A stretch of 64,000 nt of DNA, taken from contig CM075942.1 in NCBI GenBank assembly GCA_038030265.1, forward strand, positions 68,142,926 to 68,206,925, written 5' to 3'. The notes under the pieces are model-generated. The model was not told the origin of the DNA, did not search any database, and saw nothing but the letters and a program-made list of their open reading frames with translations. Both the position numbers and the translations under genes were made by a program. Positions 1 through 10,973 of this stretch are shown here, piece by piece (positions within the stretch are counted from its first letter, which is position 1; the number at the start of each line of letters is the position of its first letter). The DNA comes from Corythucha ciliata. Its lineage: Eukaryota > Arthropoda > Insecta > Hemiptera > Tingidae.

Positions 1-19
1 AGCCTCGAAGGAAGTTACA

Positions 20-855
20 GTGAGTGACATCGACAGCTTCCGTTTGAGTGTTTATCGTAAAAGACGTTCTGTTTTGCCCCCTCTACCCAAAAACATATGT
101 GAAGTTCATTCAGCACTTATTCAAATGGACGTAAAAACACATGACAATGAGCCCTTTGTCTTGATAAATGACACAGCAACCAACGTTATTTGCTTTTCAA
201 CGGCCGCAAATTTAGCTCATCCAAAGATACAAATTCGGTAGATTCGATCTTGGTTGATGGAACATTTGACAAGTGCACTAAGTTTTTTGCCCAACTTTTT
301 ACTATACACGTCCAGAAGAATGGACATTATGATGCATTGGTGTGGGCCCTACTTCCCTCCAAGAATAAACTTGTGTACCGCGAATTTTTTGAGAAATTGA
401 CCGCTAAATGTGCCGAAAATGAATTATGCCTTCAACCCGAGAAAATCGTCGCGTATTTTGAAATGGCTATTAGAAATGCAGCGGTGGCGACGTGGCCCGC
501 GATACAGGTGGTGGGATGCCGATTTCATTTGACTCAAGCTTGGTATCGCCAAATTCAAGCTTGTGGCCTCCAGACGCTCTACCAAGATAAAGAAAGCGAA
601 GAGGGTAAATGGATGAAGCTGGTTTTTGGAATGCCATTTCTTGCTTCGAAGGACGTTGCAAGTTGCTTCATACTCGACATGTTGCCGTCGATGGCCGTCA
701 ACTCTCGAGTTTTTGACTTCGCCGAGTATTTGTTGGAGTACTACATCTTTGACACAAGCACCTTCCCTCCGTCACAATGGGCCTTCCCCGGTACGGACTC
801 AGCTTTTTATGAAATACACGATATGTGTCTAACATCTTTGGTCGTCATTCCCTAA
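20..855 (+). pseudogene. MULE-type transposase fragment, frameshifted
   Basis: Central part of a Mutator-like (MULE) DDE transposase, cut by the window edge. The first reading frame (20-241) ends just before the catalytic block; the rest continues in another frame from about position 235, so a small indel breaks the gene. The ATG at 190 is therefore not a real start. Visible landmarks: a DGTF block (first catalytic Asp) near 258, a C-x2-H pattern in CRFHLTQAWYRQIQ near 518-560, and FGMPF near 625, all typical of MULE domains. The second catalytic position, normally in a DFE-x-A motif, reads YFEMA near 455-470, so the Asp appears replaced by Tyr. The frame stops soon after FPPSQWA, before the family's usual C-terminus. 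Inactive remnant. Confidence 0.85.
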
Positions 856-863
856 TTTCTTTT

Positions 864-955
864 GCGCGGAACTGTCACATGGAACTGTAAGGTTCAGGAA
901 GGCCTTATTGGCGCGGAACTGTCATACTTTTTGGGGATTTGCGCGGAACTGTCAT
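864..955 (+). repeat. Three copies of a 15-bp word
   Basis: The word gcgcggaactgtcat/c occurs at 864, 911 and 941, with a partial copy (ggaactgt) at about 881. Spacing is irregular (47 and 30 bp). It lies just downstream of the MULE fragment and could be subterminal transposon sequence; no function can be shown. Confidence 0.7.
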
Positions 956-1011
956 ACACCCCTCGCTTAGCGTTGCAAACATCCCACTCTGGGGAAAAGG
1001 GGTGCGTCATT

Positions 1012-1352
1012 GTTGAAGGGCGTTGTTGCGTACGGACGCAGTGTAAGGCGTGCGTCAGCGGCAATGGTTGCAGTCTTTCTTGACTGGGGAAGATTGTGCG
1101 TCGTTTTGGGCTTACGCCATTGTGGGCGGGTGTCGTTGTGGGCGTTCGTCGGCTTGGTAGGGTTGATTTCATCCTTCTAGAAAGAAGGAAGGTAGGTATC
1201 GTTGAACGTCGTTGCGTGCCGACGCGGGACGCGTGTTAAGCGTGCGTCAGCGGCAATGGTGGCAGTCTTTCTTGACTAGGAAAGACGTAGGTAGTTTCGT
1301 TTTGGGCGTACGACGTTGTTGATGGGTGACGTTGTGGACGGGCGAGGATGGC
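1012..1352 (+). repeat. Tandem duplication of a GC-rich unit of about 190 bp
   Basis: Two diverged copies begin near 1012 and 1200. Both contain the words gcgtgcgtcagcggcaatgg and gcagtctttcttgact in the same order and spacing, followed by a run of gacgttgtgg-like words. Open frames across the block are incidental to its GC richness. No gene recognised. Confidence 0.7.
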
Positions 1353-1412
1353 GGCGAGCGTCGACGTGGAAGAGTTTTTGTTTTTGTTATAATTTTAGTC
1401 GCGTATTGATTG

Positions 1413-1441
<29 letters not shown>
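1413..1441 (+). repeat. Poly-T run (29 T)
   Basis: Uninterrupted T tract in AT-rich sequence. It could be the poly-A tail of a minus-strand retrotransposed sequence, but no recognisable retro-copy adjoins it. A second 29-T run lies at 6079-6107. Confidence 0.9.
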
Positions 1442-1444
<3 letters not shown>

Positions 1445-1556
1445 TTAGTTTAAAATGCGCTTGATCACAGTATTGTATAACGACGAGTCGTAATGTGTAT
1501 TTTAAATAATGTAATGAAAAATGTAATAAATTTTGTCATTTATATGGATTGGCGAA

Positions 1557-1721
1557 GCATGTTTTCTTTAGGATTAGTAACATCATTATATATACAAGGC
1601 GTACAATAATACAAATTAGATAAGTAGCCGTAGTTGCCTACGCTGTCAACAACACCTCAACAAGGTATGACTGACAACGTAGGCAACTACGGCTACTTAT
1701 CTAATTTGCATGTTTTCTTTA
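1557..1721. repeat. 37-bp inverted repeat (hairpin) flanked by 14-bp direct repeats
   Basis: Arm 1612-1648 and arm 1672-1708 are reverse complements with a single mismatch, separated by a 23-nt loop. Outside, gcatgttttcttta occurs at 1557-1570 and again at 1708-1721. A transcript would form a stable hairpin of about 97 nt. It may be a tiny fold-back element with a target duplication, a template-switch product or a hairpin RNA precursor; the sequence alone does not decide. Confidence 0.8.
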
Positions 1722-2533
1722 TTAACGAGGACACACTTCACTTCCATCCACTCTCCTTTCGCCCCAGAGTCCTACCAAATTCATAATTATGAAAAGTTGC
1801 GTTTCCCAATAGATAATCGGAAAAATATGCTTAAAGCACTAAATGGAGGCGTTCAGAGCATTTTCGAGCAGCTTAGCCTTGTTCATACTGGTCGAGCAAT
1901 TTATAGCGGTTTCCCTTTGCCCAAAATTCTGCAACGCGACAATTAATTCCCAGCGTCTTCTCCAGAAACATATGATTTAATTAATAGTGGACGGGTGGAA
2001 ATGAACTGCCCAAATGCAGAGTTTTGTAAAAATGAAAACGCTATTAGTAGCTACTCGTGATTTGCCACTAAACAAAAGTTCTTCTCACTGGTGGGGACTT
2101 GACTAAATAGTTGGTGTTCGCACTTGTTTAGCAGCTGATCTACTCACCTACTAGACTAGTGTGTACAAGGCTTTAAGTTAAGTCATCCGAAAAAAAGAGC
2201 CTTGAACGAGGTAAAGAACGAAATCAAGTTTGGATGGGAGAAGTGAGAGATGTGATGAAAGTGTACGATTGGAGGAGGATCGAAGGGTGAGAGGTTTCAC
2301 CAGTGTTACTCGTTTCATAACCCGCCATTGGCAACAAGTTGGAGGACCAGCTTTTTCTCCCAAAACGTCTCGCTTCTTTCTTCCATTTGCCCTTGTACTC
2401 GGTGGACTGATCTCCCCGGTACTTCCTTTCTTCCACCTTTCACAGCACCTGATCGGCTGATCCCGGCTCAGTGCTTCCAAACCTACCTGTCCGAGAGTGA
2501 AGGCTGATCCCTTCATTCTCACACCCGTCCTAG
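1722..2533. other. No gene recognised
   Basis: Contains only short overlapping open frames on both strands with no recognisable domain. The last 370 bp lie directly upstream of the retroelement frame at 2534 and may be its degenerate 5' region. Confidence 0.5.
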
Positions 2534-4985
2534 AACCCGGAGTGGAAGCTTGATCTCTTCCCTCCGGTACTCCTCGACCATTCCGAACCTATTACCCGTT
2601 CTTCCGGAACAAAAGAGAACATTTTGTGCCTGAGTGAACATTTTCTGAAGTCGGGGGAATGCCATTTGTACGCAGTGCACAACTTTGTGTACGCAGATGT
2701 TTTTTGTCGTGAGCATAAAAGCTGTGGAGGAACTGCCATCTTGGTGCGCGCGAATGTCGGATTTTCAACTTTCGAGGGCGCTGTGAGCCTTTCTGTGGAG
2801 TCTCTGTGCGAACTGTCTGCTATTGTAATAGATAAACATCTAATCATCTGTGTCTATAGACCTCCGGCAGCGGATTTCATCGCTTTCTGTCACCAGTTCG
2901 AATTGTTGCTAGACACAGTGAATAAAGCTAATTTGCGCTCAGTAATTTGTGGTGACTTTAACATCCACTTTGAAAATGCGGACAATAAAGTCATTTTATT
3001 TGACAACCTGTGTCGGTCCTTCGGGTTCTACAGAACAGTAACAAGAAATACGAGGCAGAACGCTTGCATAGATAATATTCTGATCAACTTCACATTAGAG
3101 GAAACGAGGGTGAAAGACGTGGATTGGGGGCTTTCCGATCACAGCGCTCAGCTCATAGAACTTCGGCTGCCTTCGGTCGAACTCGGAAGGGTAACGTTGG
3201 GCAAAAATCTGTTGAGGCGGTCGTTCTCGGCTGACAATGTCGGATACTTTGCCTGGAATGTTTCAAGGTTTGACTGGTCGGCGTTGTACAACATGACAGA
3301 TCCCAACGTCGCCATTGACTACTTCTTGAGTGTTGTCATTTACTACCGCGACGTTTGCTTTCCACTGAAGTCCTGCTCCAGCGGCTCGAAGGGTAGACTG
3401 AGACCCTGCGAATGGTACAACGAGGGATTAGGGGTTCTAAAGAGCGAGGTGCTTCGCCTCTATGCCCTTCAGAAGTTCAGTAAATCGGCTGAACAGGTCG
3501 CCGCCTACAGGGAGGTTCACAAAACCTATAAGGAAAGGTTGCGCTTGGCGCGCCTGGAATATAACGCGAGTCATATCTCCAGTGCCATATGCCCCACAAA
3601 GGCAACTTGGGAAGTTTTGCGAAGGGAAGGACTAGTTTCCCATAGGTCTAGCGTATCTGTGGCTTCCACCCTGGACTGTCGTGATTTTAGCGAATTCTTT
3701 TCTAGTGTCGTTGAGCGGGTCCTGGAGAACATACATCACTTGTCTAATGAGAAGGCGTGCGGGCCGGCCGTCAAGTTTTCGAATGAACCAGAAAACGGTT
3801 CTCTCTCTGCCTTCAGGTCTTTATCGGAGAAAGACGTTGTGTCTATCGTGGCAAAGCTTCCGCCCTCACAATCAACGGATATCTATGACGTGTCTCCCAG
3901 GCTCCTTAAATCGTTGATACCTCATATTGTGACTCCGGTGACATTCGTGATGAATCTCTGTCTGGCTCAGGGGGTCTTTCCGTCTTCCTTCAAGATGAGT
4001 AAAGTTGTGCCGATCTTCAAGAAGAAAGGCAATCCAAATGACCCAGGTAGCTGGAGACCAATTTCCATTTGTGTCACATTTTCAAAAATTCTCGAAAGAG
4101 CGATTAACCTTCAGCTTACAAACTTCCTTGAGGGGGCGGGATGCCTCAGTCCCAGGCAATTTGGCTTTAGGCGGGGGAGAAATACCACGCAAGCAGTTAT
4201 GGCCCTAGCTTCACGCATATACATGGCATTCGAAAACAAAGAATACGGGATGGCGACATTCTGTGACCTCTCTCGTGCATTCGATAGTATTTCTCATGAG
4301 AAACTGATTAATAAGCTATACGCCTATGGAATAAGGGGTTTATCTCTGGATATGCTGAGGGACTTTTTGCGGGGGCGGAGCCAGATTGTCTTTTATAACG
4401 GAGATTCGTCGGGGCCTTCGGAGGTTAGGCATGGAGTTCCTCAGGGATCAATACTCGGGCCTCTCCTGTTTTTGATCATCATAAATGATCTGCCGTCATG
4501 GGTTGACGCATTGGTCACATTGTTCGCCGACGATACAACTATTACTATGTCGGACTCGGATGTTCATAATCTAATGAAGAGGATGAGTGAAGAACTCAAT
4601 AAGGTCGAGGCTTGGCTGTTGGGCAACGATTTGTGGCTCAATAAGGAAAAAACTTGTCATCTGGTTTTTGGGTTGAAAGAGTTGACTCCGGCTAAACCGG
4701 TTAAGTTCCTTGGGGTGTGGATAGATGCTAAACTCGACTGGCACCATCATATCGAAGAATTGTCCAAGCGTCTAAATAGAGCTTTATTCGCTCTGAGAAA
4801 GCTTAAGGAATGTGTTCCACTCTCTGGCCTTCTGACGGCATACTTCGGAATCTTCCACAGTCTGCTGGGTTATGGAGTCCTTCTCTGGGGTGGATCACCG
4901 AAGGCGGAGGTTATCTTTACCCTCCAAAAAAAGGCAATCCGAGCCATAATGAACGTTGGCCGTGCGGCCCATTGTCAAGAGTACT
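2534..4985 (+). pseudogene. Non-LTR retrotransposon: endonuclease plus reverse transcriptase, truncated
   Basis: One long frame, open from a stop at 2531. The codon at 2624, read as a start by ORF callers, is TTG, not ATG, and the usual N-terminus of the endonuclease is missing, so this is a 5'-damaged copy. Counted from 2624: APE-type endonuclease with GDFN at residues 110-113, CIDNILIN at 148-155 and SDH at 171-173; then the RT with KVVPIFKK, motif A (CDLSRAFDS, about 546-556), motif B (GVPQGSILGP, about 603-613) and the intact catalytic FADDT (about 634-638). The thumb region follows with WGGSPKA and LQKKAIRAI. Recognisable sequence stops near RAAHCQE (4985); the last 90 codons of the frame are unrelated. 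CR1/Jockey-like in general style; the exact clade is not determined. No ORF1 is seen upstream. Confidence 0.85.
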
Positions 4986-5511
4986 ATAGAGGTCTATCAA
5001 ATCATATGTGGCATCCAAGAATCCACCAATGGCATCCAAGAATCCCGAAAACCATGTTTTTTTGGTACAAATTCGGTCATAATTGGAAAACTATTGGTGC
5101 TAGCGACGTGGCATTGGTCTCATTCGATACAGCGTTAAAATCTACGCCACGAAACACCATTGTTTCAATGTATTTCAAAAATATCAAATTTAGGCATTTT
5201 TTCCAAACTCACGCTCCCCTCCCAAAGATCGGGAATCATAGGGAATTCTGAGCCAAGTTTCAAGGCTGGACGAAATTTTCTCGCTAGGAGACTCTAATAC
5301 GAGTTTTTTAAGTGCACAACAACCATTTATTACATAAATTGGTCGAAAGAGGTCGATTGGGACACATTTGTCCCATACTTTTCCGGGAAAACTAATCACA
5401 GGAATTTTTTTAATTTTTGGTAAGAACATCTTCTAGGACTTCCATAACCATGAAAATTAAACAGTCGGAGTGAAAAAGTCACCCAAAAAAGTACGGTCCT
5501 CAAAGGGTTAA
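4986..5511. mobile_element. Possible piggyBac-type transposon end
   Basis: The retrotransposon frame is replaced here by unrelated sequence that ends with gtacggtcctcaaaggg followed directly by ttaa (5508-5511). A GGG/CCC terminus next to TTAA is the signature of piggyBac-like elements. I did not find the matching left end or a transposase, so only one end can be proposed. A short direct repeat (tggcatccaagaatcc, twice, about 5009-5045) sits at the junction. Confidence 0.3.
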
Positions 5512-6076
5512 CTCTACTTTAACATAATATAATAATTCAGGAAGCCGCTCGCCTCAACTCCCCCCCTCCAAATATCATCCTTAGGGTGGGTGTGACCCTC
5601 AACAGTCCAACCGCACTGTACTTTTTTCTCAATGTTGGTTAAACCGGCGCCCAGAATAATTGTTATTCATAGAATAATTACTCAATTATAACAGTGTAGG
5701 GGGGGGGGGGTATTTTTCTGTTCCGCCACATTTCTACCGCAGACCGGATTGAAAATGTTCGTGCCTCCGGTTTTGTTTGAAGAAGAGTTTCTCTCCCCCA
5801 CTTTCTTTCTGTTTTTCAATCATCCGACCAACTTGATGAGGATGTAAAACAGACACTAACCATTTTGTAAATTGTAGGTAAGGGAACGTGACTCAAATAA
5901 CTTGAATCCTCTGCACCTTCGCACCATACTTGGTGAATAGAAAACCTCTTATTACTTATGAAATGCTTTCTCATTACCATAAATCGAATTGACGAATCCT
6001 TAAGAACCAAATTGATTGATCCTTATCGGTCAATCATGGCTTTATATAAACAATATAAAGAAAATGCCAAAAACAT

Positions 6077-6112
<36 letters not shown>

Positions 6113-7266
6113 CTGAATTAAAATAGATTCATTTCCACTTTGAGGATTTTTGCGTCGAACACCCTCGTTTTTTCAGTTTCTCGGTGAATCCCGTCGCAAA
6201 TTGTGCAGTACCCAGATTTCCCATCACGAACCTCACTACTTCTCCGCCCTCAGTATCCAATTTTCAAACGGTTTCGCCTACTGTTATTTTGGTGAATCTT
6301 TTTGTTTTACACACTTTCAAAATTTCACTGAATAATTAAAGTGGAGCACAAAATGACAGCGTAATAACGAGACTGCTAGCATCGTTTGATAATGCAGATG
6401 CTGTCAAGTGAGATACAGTCGGTTTAAAATAAAATGTACTAATTTGATGAGTTGCTCAAGAAAAAAAATCTGAAAGCTTTTGAAAGTCATGAATTATTTA
6501 TTGTAGTGAACATTGGCGTTTCTAGTTTATTAATATAAGCAAATAAACCTAAATTGACGGGGCGCGCGCATAATTTTTCTTCATGGAGACGAACGACGGG
6601 AAGTGGATTTACATTTTGAGATTATCATTCAATCGGCTTTTTTTTTCTTCTTCTTTTTCCAAGACGGTCCCTATGGGAGCAGAAGAAACGCAATCCTTTC
6701 GGGGTTGTATACGAATGCACATACATCGTACGAATGCACTGCATAATTGTTTGAGTTATCCGCGGAAAATGCTGTAGGCTTGTTATACCGGGCATCCCCC
6801 CAGCCGCTGTTGCCTTGCTGGAGGCCTTCAAAGCGATCGGCAGTAATCGCTTTCAAACGTCTTTTTTTTTTTTTTAATGACAGAGTTGACCAAATTAAGC
6901 ATAAATCGTGCTCCGTTTGTCTACAATTCCAGTCATCAATTTATGAATAATAATTCAAGTTGCGGGCCGCGCTTGGAACTATCGCCCTGCCGGTCGCTCT
7001 CCAACTGTGTCATCAACGCTCTTCCACGTGTAGAACCTAATTGCCTAGGGCTTGGATGCAATAATTTTTGTTTATATTTTGTGGTCGAACCAAAGTCATA
7101 TGGAAAACCAAGTTATTCGACTTCCCAGGATTTTTATATATAATAAAAATGAAGCGGTTTGTGGGTTGGGACTTTTGCTCCTGATAGGCTGCGCTTTCGT
7201 CGCATTGAGGGCTAAAACCCGCTAAATACAAAAGTTGAAAGAATGTTTGAGCGACTTAGAATCATA
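5512..7266. other. No gene recognised; homopolymers
   Basis: Contains a 12-G run (5699-5710), a 29-T run (6079-6107) and AT-rich sequence. The short open frames look incidental. No transposon domain seen. Confidence 0.5.
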
Positions 7267-7594
7267 CAAGTGCTCTCCTGGCTATGTTCCACTTGTCCAG
7301 GGCCTTCGACTAAGTTTGTCATCGCATGCTGAGCGAAAAGCTGAGGCAATACAATTGGTCCGAGAGAGCCTGCAGTCTCGTGCAGTCCTTTTTAGGCGAT
7401 AGACTCCAATGCGTAGCGATTGGCAGTGAATGTTCACCTCTCAGGGTGGTGGCTTATGGCGTGCCTCAAGGATCTTCTCTGGGCCCAGTGCTATTCATTA
7501 TATACATCAACGATCCAACTGCGTTCCTCACAAACGCATTGAAAGGTGTGAGCGTATATATGTATACTGATGACGTGATGCTGCGATTCCCGGG
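7267..7594 (+). pseudogene. Non-LTR reverse transcriptase fragment (motifs A to C)
   Basis: Reads through RT motif A (LSRAFD, with an in-frame TAA right after FD, about 7312-7317), then HRMLSEKL, motif B (GVPQGSSLGPVLF, about 7463-7500) and motif C written YTDD (about 7564-7575). It is cut abruptly at 7594, where a 119-bp repeat begins. It may belong to the same R1-like element as the fragment at 8190-8545, interrupted by Gypsy-like sequence. Confidence 0.75.
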
Positions 7595-7713
7595 TGTCAT
7601 ATCCTGTTTCCTAAGAAACCGATTATTTCCAAATAGCCCCCATCTGATTAACTTTTAGTTTTTCTTGAAGTTCTTTTTATTGTTGCAAATAAATGATTTC
7701 AATGTTGTGCCGT
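7595..7713 (+). repeat. 119-bp repeat, copy 1 (LTR-like)
   Basis: Identical over 119 bp to 9886-10004. Begins TGTCAT, as many LTRs begin with TG. Copy 2 is preceded by a polypurine tract, supporting an LTR identity. After position 7713 copy 1 continues straight into Gypsy RT coding sequence, so any primer-binding site, gag and the first part of pol are missing. Confidence 0.7.
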
Positions 7714-8175
7714 ACACCATTGACGAACACGTTTCTCGCTTAAAACAGATTTTTCGTGCTCTATCTACTCACAATCTGCGAGTCAATAAAGACAAGTGCC
7801 ACTTTTTCCAAAGTTCAATCCAATATCTAGGCCATACGATATCCGACTTAGGCATTTCTAAGTCAAAGGACAAAATCGAAGCTATCGTGAACGCGCCATG
7901 TCCTAAAAATTTGAATGAACTGCGCAGCTGGCTAGGTTTAATTAATTTATTATAGTCGTTTCACGAATCATTTGGCCACTACAGCAGCTCCACTCTACGA
8001 ACTCGTGGCTAAAAATAAGAAATTTCATTGGTCACATGAGTGTGAGAAAGCTTTCAAAAATTTGAAGACTAAGATCACGTCGAATGAAATTTTTTATACC
8101 GTACAATGACTCACTTCCTTTAATCCTTGCAACGGACGCCAGTCCTACAGGACTTGGCGCTTCAGTTCAAGTTGA
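7714..8175 (+). pseudogene. Gypsy (Ty3) pol fragment: RT end and RNase H start
   Basis: Shows TIDEHVSRLKQIF, KDKCHFFQSSIQYLGH and LRSWLGLIN, the characteristic end of Gypsy RT, followed in other frames by APLYELV, KKFHWSHECEKAF and LILATDASPTGLGA of the connection and RNase H region. At least two frameshifts (about 7945 and 8090). The YxDD box is absent because the copy starts downstream of it. Inactive. Confidence 0.85.
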
Positions 8176-8189
8176 AACAGGCCATGAGG

Positions 8190-8545
8190 AGGATTCCGGA
8201 GTGAATGGAGTCCAGATCGTTGTCACTGGCTGTTCAAAAGACGGAAATCGTGCTTTTTACTTCGAAGCGTATAGAAAGGGGAATAACAATGAAGATTGAA
8301 GGCCAGGAGATAGTAGCGGCTCTGGCAATTGATTACCTTGGAGTTATGCTAGATGGAAAGCTCACATTTTGGGCCCACATAAGGCAAGGCAGCGGACAAA
8401 GCAGCAATCGTAGTGGGAAAGCTCAGTAGGCTTATAGCTAATGTGCAGGGTCCATCCCCAGCAAAGAGGAGGCTCCTAATGAGTACGGCGGAAGCTGTAA
8501 TGCTATATGGGGCTGAGGTCTGGGCTTGGAAGTTAGTTACGAAGT
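8190..8545 (+). pseudogene. R1/LOA-like non-LTR RT fragment (thumb region)
   Basis: LAVQKTEIVLFT, IDYLGVMLDGKLTFWAHIR, then in another frame GKLSRLIANVQGP, KRRLLMSTAEAVMLYGAEVWA: the post-palm region typical of R1-type elements. A frameshift lies near 8385-8415. It sits between two Gypsy pieces, so one has inserted into or recombined with the other. Confidence 0.75.
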
Positions 8546-8569
8546 TGCCTCGAGAAACTATGAATTGGC

Positions 8570-9058
8570 GTTTTTCCAGAGCTGAGCCTCCTGAGCGATT
8601 CATCGCTGCTTTTTCTCAATTTGAGGGCCGTGAATTAGCGATTATTCTCAATTATATCCACAAATTAGCATTTTATCTGTATTAGCCGCAAATTGGCGTC
8701 CGCGATATTTCTTAATGTGCCCGCGGTTATTTTTCTTCATGTATAGCTGCTAACTAGCGATTTTTCGCAATTTTAGCTATGAGTTAGCGTTTTTTTTTTC
8801 GTTTATCCGCTGGTTGGCACATTGACTCAATTTTAGCTCAGAATTAACGTTTTTCCGGATTTTAGCCAGAAATTATTGTATTTCTTAAGTCTAATGGCAA
8901 ATTAGCGTTTTTCCTCATTGTACAATAGCGAATTAGCATTTCCTTACATTTTAGCCGCGAATTAGTTATTTTTGACAATATTAGCTGTTTATTAGCCTTT
9001 TTCTATAAGCTTCATCTACTAATCGGCGTTTTTTCTTAATTTATCCGCAAATTAGCCT
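8570..9058 (+). repeat. Degenerate minisatellite, type D
   Basis: Repeats of about 30 bp built from the words gcgaattagcg and tttttctcaattttagcc, heavily diverged. The same family forms the long arrays at 26160-28640 and 42840-44960 and, inverted, at 55200-55690. Confidence 0.8.
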
Positions 9059-9059
9059 G

Positions 9060-9290
9060 AGAAAGTTACAAATCGGTGAAAGGGTGTACGTTAGAAAATT
9101 TGGAAGGCGAGGACAGCGTTGGGAAGAAGGAGTAATCGAAAAGAGACTGGGACATGTCGTTTATTTGGTCAATGTGAACGGGCTGGTCCACAAAGAAACA
9201 CCTCGATCACTTGCGGCCCTTTTCAAAAGGAAATACAAGTGTTGTGACTTCGCGTCTTTAGTTTTCTCTATAATAAGAATAGCTAGATAA
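9060..9290 (+). pseudogene. Gypsy integrase C-terminal piece
   Basis: Frame open from 9060 (the codon at 9084 is GTG, not a real start). It reads IGERVYVRKFGRRGQRW, GVIEKRLGHVVYLVNV, HKETPRSLAALF, the usual C-terminal tail of Gypsy integrases, ending in a stop near 9290. The integrase catalytic core is absent; it would lie where the R1-like fragment and minisatellite now stand. It probably belongs to the same element as 7714-8175. Confidence 0.75.
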
Positions 9291-9542
9291 TTTAAGCTAG
9301 CGCCCAATGCAACCACGTGTTCCCCCTTCCAATCCTACCCTATATTGTGGCGAGGTAAAAAGGCGCGGACGCTGATAACATCACTTCTCCTCCATGCGTT
9401 GGCTAGTGAGTTCAGATGCACCACGTTTCCCTGTTTTTTTGTTTGAAGTTATAGTAAGTCTGAGCGTTGGCTCGTCATTCTAGACAAGACCCCGAAATTG
9501 TCGTTACGTCGTACTTCGAAAAATAGTCAGTCGACCGCTGCC

Positions 9543-9620
9543 GCCCTCGTTAGAGGCTTCCCTGTCACCCTCGATAGAAGCTTCCCCGTCGCCCTCGATA
9601 GAGGCTTCCCTACGACCGTC
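9543..9620 (+). repeat. Short tandem repeat, 27-bp period
   Basis: Three imperfect copies of ccctcgatagaggcttccct inside the presumed 3' region of the Gypsy-like element. Confidence 0.65.
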
Positions 9621-9871
9621 GCACTCGCAGTAAGTACCTCGCCGTCCTCCCGAAAAACCCGACTCTTCCTTACCTTCGTTCTCAAAACGATTTTCGAAAC
9701 CCTCCAGGTTGCATTGGGTACCGAAACCAGCGTTAGCAATTCGTCTATAATTAAAAAATATTGTTTTTAATTAAACCACAATACAGTCCACCGTTCAACT
9801 TTTTGAATATTTCCCGAATTTACCCCCCGACGAGTGCTTTGGGCTACCATACCCTAACAACAAGTCAAAAT

Positions 9872-9884
9872 TAAGGGGAAAGGA
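9872..9884 (+). promoter_or_regulatory. Candidate polypurine tract
   Basis: The purine-rich aaggggaaagga lies immediately before the TGTCAT that opens the second 119-bp repeat. This is the expected position of the plus-strand primer of an LTR retrotransposon, and it is the main reason for calling the repeat a 3' LTR. Confidence 0.55.
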
Positions 9885-9885
9885 C

Positions 9886-10022
9886 TGTCATATCCTGTTT
9901 CCTAAGAAACCGATTATTTCCAAATAGCCCCCATCTGATTAACTTTTAGTTTTTCTTGAAGTTCTTTTTATTGTTGCAAATAAATGATTTCAATGTTGTG
10001 CCGTTGTCAATTGCCGTACACA
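9886..10022 (+). repeat. 119-bp repeat, copy 2 (candidate 3' LTR)
   Basis: Positions 9886-10004 equal 7595-7713 exactly. If the LTR ended at the CA of tacaca it would be about 137 bp; copy 1 would then lack 13 bp between two gccg words. No clear target-site duplication surrounds the pair. Confidence 0.6.
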
Positions 10023-10228
10023 GAAAATCGCTCTGCCAAAAAAGTTGAAAATAAGTGGTAAAAAGAGTTGAAAAGTAAGTGATTTGGTGTGGAAACACAT
10101 TTGGGAGTGGTCCCGGACTGCGTTTCGGTTGAATTTCGGCGCAGGCAATTATTCTGCTGTTGAATTTGCAAAAAGTTGTGTTAAATATGGTCACCGGGGT
10201 GTCGTCAGTGTAACCGGAGGATGTTATA

Positions 10229-10953
10229 ATGTCTCAGGACGAATCTATAAGTGACATCTTCAATCAAACGCCTCGCCGTGTGGTATGTCGAGGGTGTGGC
10301 AGAGACTTCATAAGCTTGAACGGTCACCTGAGATGGTCCTCGATTTGCCGTGCAGTAGTGGAAAGGCAGGACCATCAGGCTGTCGGCAGTCAGGACTCTC
10401 AAGAAGAGCAGATGACGGAATGGAAGGAAAAACTAGCCAGTGTATATGGGTCACAATTTGTTCATGGACCCGGTGAAAGAGCTGATGTTAACTGGGATGG
10501 AAGATGGAAGAAAGTAATTCAGTTGCAGGGCAGACAGTATGACTTACCGGGAGGATCATCAGATTTTGTGGACTTGTTAGCACAGGAGGTTGAAAAGCTG
10601 AGGGTGGATGATGCTCCATCAGAAAGGGTCCTTGTTTATTTGGCTGTAATGCTCCAGAGGGACAAAATGGTGAAGCAAGTTAAGGACATTAGAGTTCTCT
10701 TGACCCGAAGAACTCAGCTCTGGTTAGATGGTGAATTTGACATACTAATTGCCGACGCACTGAATGCAGACAAGAAACAAGGTATTCGGAAGCAACGCGG
10801 CACCCCAAATGAAAATCAGACAGTAAAAACATTTCACCGCTTTATGCTACGAGGAAAAGTGCGGGAAGCTGTTCAGTGGAAAGTGGCACAACCTCTGTGT
10901 TGCAACCTGACTCAGTAGTGGATTCTGAAGGAACAACTGTCATGCAAGAACTC
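10229..10953 (+). pseudogene. N-terminal part of RLE retrotransposon protein
   Basis: Starts at a plausible ATG (MSQDESISDIF). A zinc-finger-like set C20, C23, H33, C40 lies near the N-terminus, as in R2-type proteins, where it helps bind DNA. Downstream, DALNADKKQGIRKQRG and FMLRGKVREAV are conserved-looking. The first frame closes at 10916, but near 10870 the coding sense passes to another frame that runs through VLQPDSVVDSEG to the A-run at 10954-10973. So a one- or two-base indel near 10870 causes the stop. Confidence 0.7.
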
Positions 10954-10973
10954 AAAAAAAAAAAAAAAAAAAA

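Noticed and set aside
2178..2522. Minus-strand frames of 114 and 70 codons upstream of the retroelement
   Set aside because: No domain, overlapping frames on both strands, and a Ser/Thr-rich composition that follows from base bias.
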